Under the pieces are notes generated by a model, which saw only the letters and a list, made by a program, of their open reading frames with translations, searched no databases and had not been told where the DNA came from. From NCBI RefSeq assembly GCF_009377235.1, contig NZ_VMNX01000067.1:1-40886 (forward strand): a stretch of DNA of 40,886 bases, in the 5' to 3' direction. The stretch is from Streptomyces acidicola (GTDB lineage: Bacteria > Actinomycetota > Actinomycetes > Streptomycetales > Streptomycetaceae). Shown one piece after another: positions 37,166-40,886 of this stretch (its first letter is position 1; every line of letters starts with the position of its first letter). Position numbers and translations under genes: made by a program.

Positions 37166-38122
37166 GTGACGGACGCGGTGGAACGGGCACGGCGGATCCT
37201 GTCCGCGGCCGGGCTCGGCCAGGACGACCTCGTGACGGTCCGGCCACTCGACGGCGGTACCTACAACACGGTCGAGGAACTCGTGTTCACCGACGGCCGT
37301 CGACTGATCCTGAAAACACCACCGCCGCCTCAGGCCCCCGCCCTGCGCCATGAACATGAACTCCTCGGGGCGGAGGCCGAGTTCTACCGGGGAGCCGCCA
37401 CCGTCGGCGCACCCGCTCCGCACGTGGTCGTCCTGGCGCACGGCCGCCTCCTGATGACCGCATGCCCCGGCACGCCCTGGCACCTCGCTTCCCTGGAGGA
37501 AGCCGAACAGCGGACGCTGCGCCGGGAGCTGGGCGGCCTGGTGGCCCGGCTCCACCGCGTGACCGGCCCCGGCTTCGGGTACCCGTCCGGCGCCCTCGGT
37601 CCGCTCGCCCCCGACTGGCGCACCGCCTTCACCGCCATGTACGACGCCGTACTCGCCGACGCGCGCCGCTTCCGGGCCTGGCTGCCGCGCACCGTGGACG
37701 AGGTGGCGCGCACGGCGAAGACCGCGTACGACGCACTCGACGAGGTCACCGTCCCGCATCTCGTCCACTTCGACCTGTGGCAGGGCAACATCCTCGTGGA
37801 GCGCGACGGCGCTCCGCGCGTCGGCGGACTGATCGACGGCGAGCGCATGTTCTGGGGTGACCCGCTGGCGGACTTCGTGTCGCTCGCGCTGCTCGGGAAC
37901 ATCGAGGACGACCCTGAGTTCCTGACCGTGTATCAAGAGGACGGCGGACAGGTCGAGTTCACGTCGACTGCCCGTCAGCGTCTCGCCCTCTACCGCAGTT
38001 ACCTCTATCTGATCATGCTCACCGAGACGGTGCCGCGCGCTGCGGGTGACGAGCACGTCGGCTGGGTGCGCGAGGTGGTGGCACCTCAGCTCACGGCGGC
38101 CCTGGACGAGCTCGGCGGTTGA
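37166..38122 (+). CDS. Aminoglycoside phosphotransferase-like kinase
   Basis: A 318-residue member of the APH/choline kinase fold. The nucleotide loop (LDGGTYNTVEELVF) and Lys (LILKTPP) are near residues 28-55. The catalytic loop is HFDLWQGNILV near residue 205, with the Asp and Asn in place, and the metal-binding segment is GLIDGERMFWGDPLADF. Many such proteins phosphorylate small metabolites, not drugs, so resistance should not be assumed. GTG 37166 follows GAGGGGG; the in-frame ATG at 37097 has a poorer site. It is monocistronic or leads into the small gene 80 bases on. Confidence 0.85.
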   Translation: MTDAVERARRILSAAGLGQDDLVTVRPLDGGTYNTVEELVFTDGRRLILKTPPPPQAPALRHEHELLGAEAEFYRGAATVGAPAPHVVVLAHGRLLMTACPGTPWHLASLEEAEQRTLRRELGGLVARLHRVTGPGFGYPSGALGPLAPDWRTAFTAMYDAVLADARRFRAWLPRTVDEVARTAKTAYDALDEVTVPHLVHFDLWQGNILVERDGAPRVGGLIDGERMFWGDPLADFVSLALLGNIEDDPEFLTVYQEDGGQVEFTSTARQRLALYRSYLYLIMLTETVPRAAGDEHVGWVREVVAPQLTAALDELGG

Positions 38123-38202
38123 CACGGGTCCCGGCCGACGCACCTGGTTTCGGCCGCCCCACCCGAGGTACTCGCGCCGGGGCGAGACGAAGGGAGTACG
38201 CC

Positions 38203-38451
38203 GTGACCGATCACCGTCAGGGGGGTCCCGGCGCGAACGGGGAGCCCGTACCGCGAGACATGCCCGACCAGCAGGCCCATGGCGGCGACGACCCCTGGGA
38301 CGTCGTCCCCGAGGACGGCGACCCGAACGGCGAGGCCACACCCGCCACCGACGTACCGGACACGGACGAGGCGGGCTCGGGCAGACGAGGCGTCCCGAAG
38401 CCGGGAAGCATCCACCCCGAGCAGCCCGTGCCGTACGAGTCCACCGACTGA
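38203..38451 (+). CDS. Small acidic disordered protein
   Basis: An 82-residue protein rich in Gly, Pro, Asp and Glu (PWDVVPEDGDPNGEATPATDVPD), probably unfolded, with no recognised domain. GTG 38203 is preceded by AGGGAG at good spacing, and codon use is typical of the genome. Its last codons lie in a tandem repeat (38438-38492), so the C-terminal SSTD-like tail may have arisen by repeat growth. A U-rich terminator follows. Function unknown. Confidence 0.65.
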   Translation: MTDHRQGGPGANGEPVPRDMPDQQAHGGDDPWDVVPEDGDPNGEATPATDVPDTDEAGSGRRGVPKPGSIHPEQPVPYESTD

Positions 38452-38492
38452 GTCCACCAACTGCAGTCCACCGAGGGAAGTCCAGCGACGGA
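38438..38492 (+). repeat. Four imperfect 13-14 base tandem repeats
   Basis: Units begin AGTCCACCGACTG (38438), AGTCCACCAACTGC (38451), AGTCCACCGAGGGA (38465) and AGTCCAGCGACGGA (38479). The first covers the last codons and the stop of the small acidic gene, and the last overlaps the left arm of its terminator. Confidence 0.65.
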
Positions 38493-38508
38493 AGCCGGAC
38501 GGGTTTTT
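38480..38508 (+). terminator. Rho-independent terminator of the small acidic gene
   Basis: GTCC-A-GC pairs with GC-C-GGAC (38480-38486 with 38494-38500) and is followed by GGGTTTTT, one of the few U-tract terminators in the window. Confidence 0.55.
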
Positions 38509-38525
38509 CGGTACGTCGACCTGCC

Positions 38526-38563
38526 GCCGCCCACGGAACGGCACCGTGTCGTTCGTGGGCGGC
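38526..38563. terminator. Convergent hairpin before the HAD gene end
   Basis: GCCGCCCACG and AACG (38526-38540, one bulged G) pair with CGTT and CGTGGGCGGC (38550-38563), a 14-bp stem with a 9-base loop between convergent genes. Confidence 0.6.
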
Positions 38564-38615
38564 ACCGTCACGCGGTCCGTGCGGGTACCGGCCGGGAACG
38601 CGAGGCCGCGCCCGG

Positions 38616-39281
38616 TCACACGTCCGCCGCCAGCGGACTCTCCTCCAGGGACGCCAGCAGATGCGCCGGGTCGCGGTAGACCGCCTCGGCGCCCGCCGCC
38701 TCCAGGTCGGCGCGGGGGATACCGCCGCTCAGTACGCCCACGCAGCGCACTCCGGCGCGGGTGCCCGCGCGCATGTCCCACACCGTGTCGCCGACGAAGA
38801 CCGCGCGCCCGGCGGGCACCCCGGCCAGCTCCAGGGCGTACGCGACCGGCTCGGGGGCGGGCTTCCCGGCGACCACGTCGTCGGTGCTCGCCGTGGCCGT
38901 GATCGCGTCGTCGGCGTCGATCGCCCGGCGCAGCGCGGACAGTTCCGAACCGCCGGCCAACGTGGCGAGGACCACGCTCCAGCCCTCGCGGTCCAGACGC
39001 CGCAACAGCCGCCCGGCGCCCCGCAGCGCGGGCAGCCGGTCGAAGTACGTGCCGTACAGGGCCCTGTGAGCGGCGCTGAGCGCGGACACCTCGTCCGAGT
39101 CCGGGTTCTCGCCCAGAACGTGGGTGATCAGATCGCCCGGAGCGAGCCCCACAGCCCGGTGGATCGCGTGCATCTCCACGTCGTGACCGGCCTGCCGGAA
39201 CGCCTCCCACCAGGTCGTCACGTGGAGATGGTTGGTGTCGACTAGCGTGCCGTCGACGTCGAACACGGCTGCTCGGCCCAT
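38616..39281 (-). CDS. HAD-family phosphatase, PGP/beta-phosphoglucomutase-like
   Basis: A 221-residue HAD hydrolase with a helical cap (subclass I). Motif I is FDVDGTLVDT at residues 7-16, motif II LATLAGG, motif III KPAPEP and motif IV GDTVWDM. This set is intact, so the enzyme should be an active phosphatase or phosphomutase; the substrate (a sugar phosphate or phosphoglycolate) cannot be decided. ATG 39281 follows AAAGGAGGA at ideal spacing. It lies 73 bases after the PHP gene on the same strand and may share its transcript. Confidence 0.88.
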   Translation of the reverse strand: MGRAAVFDVDGTLVDTNHLHVTTWWEAFRQAGHDVEMHAIHRAVGLAPGDLITHVLGENPDSDEVSALSAAHRALYGTYFDRLPALRGAGRLLRRLDREGWSVVLATLAGGSELSALRRAIDADDAITATASTDDVVAGKPAPEPVAYALELAGVPAGRAVFVGDTVWDMRAGTRAGVRCVGVLSGGIPRADLEAAGAEAVYRDPAHLLASLEESPLAADV

Positions 39282-39354
39282 GTACGTGTCCTCCTTTCTC
39301 ACGGCTGACGGCCCGAATCCGGCGTCGCAGGTCCTGTGCGCCCCGGGTACCGCG

Positions 39355-40392
39355 TCACGCGCTCCCCACGCGCGACGGCACCAGGCCCTCCCGCGTCCAG
39401 GCCAGCACTTCGTCCGCGGTCCACGTCGTGATCACGCGCTCGGCGGGCACCCCGCACTCCTCGGCTCTTGCGCAGCCGTGGAGCTGCCAGTCCAGCTGGC
39501 CGGGGGCGTGCGCGTCGGTGTCGATCGAGAACAGCACGCCCGCGTCGAGCGCCCGGCGCAGCAGCCGTCTGGGCGGGTCGAGCCGCTCGGGGCGGCAGTT
39601 GATCTCCACGGCCGTGCCGGACTCGGCGCAGGCCGCGAAGACCTCTTCCGCGTCGAACTCCGACTCCGGCCGTTCCTGCCCGGACAGCCGCCGTCCGGTG
39701 CAGTGCCCAAGGATGTCGGCGTGCGGATCGCGGACGGCGGTGACCATGCGACGGGTCATCGCCCGCGCGTCCATGCGCAGCTTCGAGTGCACGGACACCA
39801 CCACGACGTCGAGCCGCTCCAGCAGCTCGGGCTCCTGGTCGAGCGACCCGTCGTCGAGGATGTCGCACTCGATGCCGGTCAGCAGCCGGAACGGAGCCCA
39901 CCGCTCGTTGAGCCCGGCCACCACGTCGAGCTGCTCGCGCAACCGGTCCGGGGACAGCCCCCGGGCCACCGTCAGCCTGGGCGAGTGGTCCGTCAGCGCC
40001 ACCCACTCGTGCCCGAGGCGGGCCGCCGTCCGCCCCATCTCCTCGATCGGGCTCCCGCCGTCCGACCAGTCGGAGTGCACGTGGCAGTCGCCGCGCACCA
40101 GCGCCCGCAACCGTTCGCCGCCCGACGCGACCGGCCCCCCGGCCTCGTCCTCCAGCTTCCGGAGGTAATCGGGCACCTCACCGGCCAGCGCCTCACACAC
40201 CACCTGTGCGGTCTTCGGGCCGACCCCGCGCAGCGACTCCAGCGAGCCGTCGGCCGCACGCTCGGCCACCTCGTCCGGGGGCAGCGCGCCCAGCACGCCG
40301 GCCGCGGTACGGAACGCCCGTACGCGATAGTCCGGCGCCTGGGACCGCTCCAGCAGGAACGCGATCCTGTCCAGGGCCTCGACGGGTTCCAT
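39355..40392 (-). CDS. PolX-like PHP-domain protein lacking the polymerase palm
   Basis: A 345-residue protein. Residues about 1-75 resemble the 8-kDa domain of family X polymerases (RIAFLLERSQAPDYRVRAFR and the helix-hairpin-helix LRGVGPKTAQVV). From about residue 100 there is a complete PHP phosphoesterase domain with its metal ligands: DCHVHSDWSDGG, ALTDHS, GIECDIL, VSVHSK, ILGHCTG and IDTDAH. A full PolX has a palm and thumb of about 200 residues in between; here only a short linker is present, so DNA synthesis is not expected. A 3-prime exonuclease or AP-endonuclease-like role is plausible. ATG 40392 follows GAGGAGGTG. Confidence 0.87.
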   Translation of the reverse strand: MEPVEALDRIAFLLERSQAPDYRVRAFRTAAGVLGALPPDEVAERAADGSLESLRGVGPKTAQVVCEALAGEVPDYLRKLEDEAGGPVASGGERLRALVRGDCHVHSDWSDGGSPIEEMGRTAARLGHEWVALTDHSPRLTVARGLSPDRLREQLDVVAGLNERWAPFRLLTGIECDILDDGSLDQEPELLERLDVVVVSVHSKLRMDARAMTRRMVTAVRDPHADILGHCTGRRLSGQERPESEFDAEEVFAACAESGTAVEINCRPERLDPPRRLLRRALDAGVLFSIDTDAHAPGQLDWQLHGCARAEECGVPAERVITTWTADEVLAWTREGLVPSRVGSA

Positions 40393-40512
40393 GGGCACCT
40401 CCTCGTCCAGCGTTGCCCAACCGCGCCCGGACCGCACACGGGGCCGCACTGTCCGTGACCCACTCGCCGAGGAGATGGGGTCCGCTTTGGGTCCTATTGA
40501 CCCGATGCGATC

Positions 40513-40518
40513 TACGCT
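40513..40518 (+). promoter_or_regulatory. -10 box of a probably leaderless small gene
   Basis: TACGCT ends 7 bases before ATG 40526, and no ribosome site is present. A TTGACC at 40497 is too close to act as its -35. Confidence 0.3.
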
Positions 40519-40525
40519 CTCTTGT

Positions 40526-40762
40526 ATGACCGAAATCGCGAGCCCCCGCGTACCTCACCCGCGGATCCTGGTGCTCGGGGTGCAGCCCGGCACACCCCCG
40601 TTCCGGATCGTGGAGATCGACGGCCAGGTCGTCGGCGAGGCCACGGCCATCACCGACGTCCTGGCCGCCGCTTCGGCGGCGGGCATCAGAGTCCACGACC
40701 TCGACGACCCCGATGTGGTCCGCTGGGTCGGCGGCGACAAGTTCACCTGGCTGCCGCACTAG
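40526..40762 (+). CDS. 78-residue protein of unknown function
   Basis: A small single-domain protein with an alternating beta pattern (PRILVLGVQPGTPPFRIVEIDG, split here only for length) and a C-terminal RWVGGDKFTWLPH. I do not recognise a family, but codon use and the clean start after a -10 box support a real gene. Its stop TAG is part of CTAG (40759-40762), directly at the edge of the insertion sequence that follows, so the annotated end may differ from the ancestral one by a few residues. Probably leaderless. Confidence 0.65.
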   Translation: MTEIASPRVPHPRILVLGVQPGTPPFRIVEIDGQVVGEATAITDVLAAASAAGIRVHDLDDPDVVRWVGGDKFTWLPH

Positions 40763-40886
40763 GGCCTGTACGGAGTCGTGATCAGCGACTTGGCTGAAGG
40801 CTGCGGATCCAGATGACGGCGCCTCGTAGGTGGAGTCCGGCAAGGTAGCTCTCGGGGGTCTTGTCATAGCGGGTGGCAATGCCGCG
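40763..40886 (-). mobile_element. Edge of an IS5-family insertion sequence
   Basis: From 40763 (GGCCTGTACGGAGTCGTGAT) to the window end the sequence is the terminal part of an IS with a minus-strand transposase. The left edge directly follows CTAG, a typical target of some IS5-type elements. The other end is outside the window, so the terminal repeats cannot be checked. Confidence 0.7.
40782..40886 (-). CDS. Transposase C-terminus (IS5 family, partial)
   Basis: The minus strand encodes the last 34 residues of a DDE transposase before the TGA at 40782: RGIATRYDKTPESYLAGLHL, then RGAVIWIRSLQPSR. The RYDKTPESY segment is characteristic of the C-terminal end of IS5-family transposases common in Streptomyces. 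The rest lies beyond 40886, so completeness cannot be judged. Confidence 0.85.
   Translation of the reverse strand, partial: RGIATRYDKTPESYLAGLHLRGAVIWIRSLQPSR

Noticed and set aside
37166..38122. Antibiotic-resistance gene
   Set aside because: The fold is APH-like, but actinobacteria carry many metabolic kinases of this fold and nothing nearby points to an antibiotic.
1..40886. CRISPR array, tRNA, rRNA, prophage or large biosynthetic cluster
   Set aside because: No regularly spaced repeats, cloverleaf, phage structural genes, or PKS/NRPS domains were seen.

Overview
The window is a stretch of a Streptomyces-type chromosome (high-GC Actinomycetota). The evidence is the near-total G/C at third codon positions, the many 4-base ATGA/GTGA gene overlaps, the LutABC, DmdR-box, SigB-family and ECF41 genes, and small repeats of the kind common in Streptomyces spacers. 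No tRNA, rRNA, CRISPR array or prophage was seen. I count 41 protein genes, the last cut by the window end.

Layout. 0.2-1.7 kb: secreted DUF1996 protein. 1.8-5.3 kb (minus): hypA-hypB-hypF, part of a [NiFe]-hydrogenase maturation operon. 5.5-9.1 kb: stress and repair genes: cupin, a 36-residue CxxC protein, Hsp20, a SigB/F/G-type sigma factor, an orphan ANTAR protein and a UdgX-type uracil-DNA glycosylase. 9.2-11.5 kb (minus): an ABC ATPase/FtsX permease pair plus a translationally coupled 68-residue ORF.

11.6-27.6 kb is the core: an L-rhamnose utilisation locus. A divergent control region at 19.5-19.8 kb separates a minus-strand catabolic arm (rhaI, rhaEW, rhaB, lutA, lutB, lutC) from a plus-strand uptake arm (rhaT, rhaP, rhaQ, rhaS, rhaM and a secreted BNR_4 propeller enzyme), followed by a LacI-family regulator. 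Read together: the secreted enzyme frees rhamnosyl units, RhaSTPQ imports rhamnose, RhaM equilibrates its anomers, RhaI and RhaB make rhamnulose-1-phosphate, RhaEW splits it to DHAP and L-lactaldehyde and oxidises the latter to L-lactate, and LutABC oxidises lactate to pyruvate. Each divergent promoter carries a matching TGAAAC-type operator just past its -10 box, which fits repression by the LacI protein.

27.7-31.6 kb: alpha/beta hydrolase, PIG-L deacetylase, ECF41 sigma factor and a Cys-cluster/pentapeptide-repeat protein. 31.7-33.7 kb: an iron-box-controlled DUF2470 gene overlapping tail-to-tail with a Tat lipoprotein lactonase. 33.9-40.8 kb: an unknown protein, an aromatic-acid-exporter-like membrane protein, an FBP zinc-finger protein, an APH-like kinase, a small acidic protein, a HAD phosphatase, a PolX-like PHP protein lacking the polymerase palm, and a 78-residue protein. 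The window ends inside an IS5-type transposase whose edge lies at that last gene's stop codon.

The most notable items are the rhamnose-to-pyruvate regulon and its control region, the BNR_4 enzyme, two families of small structured repeats placed in the operon gaps (one copy inside lutC codons), the coupled 68-residue ORF, UdgX, the palm-less PolX and the Cys-cluster/pentapeptide fusion. All assignments come from reading motifs; no database search was run.
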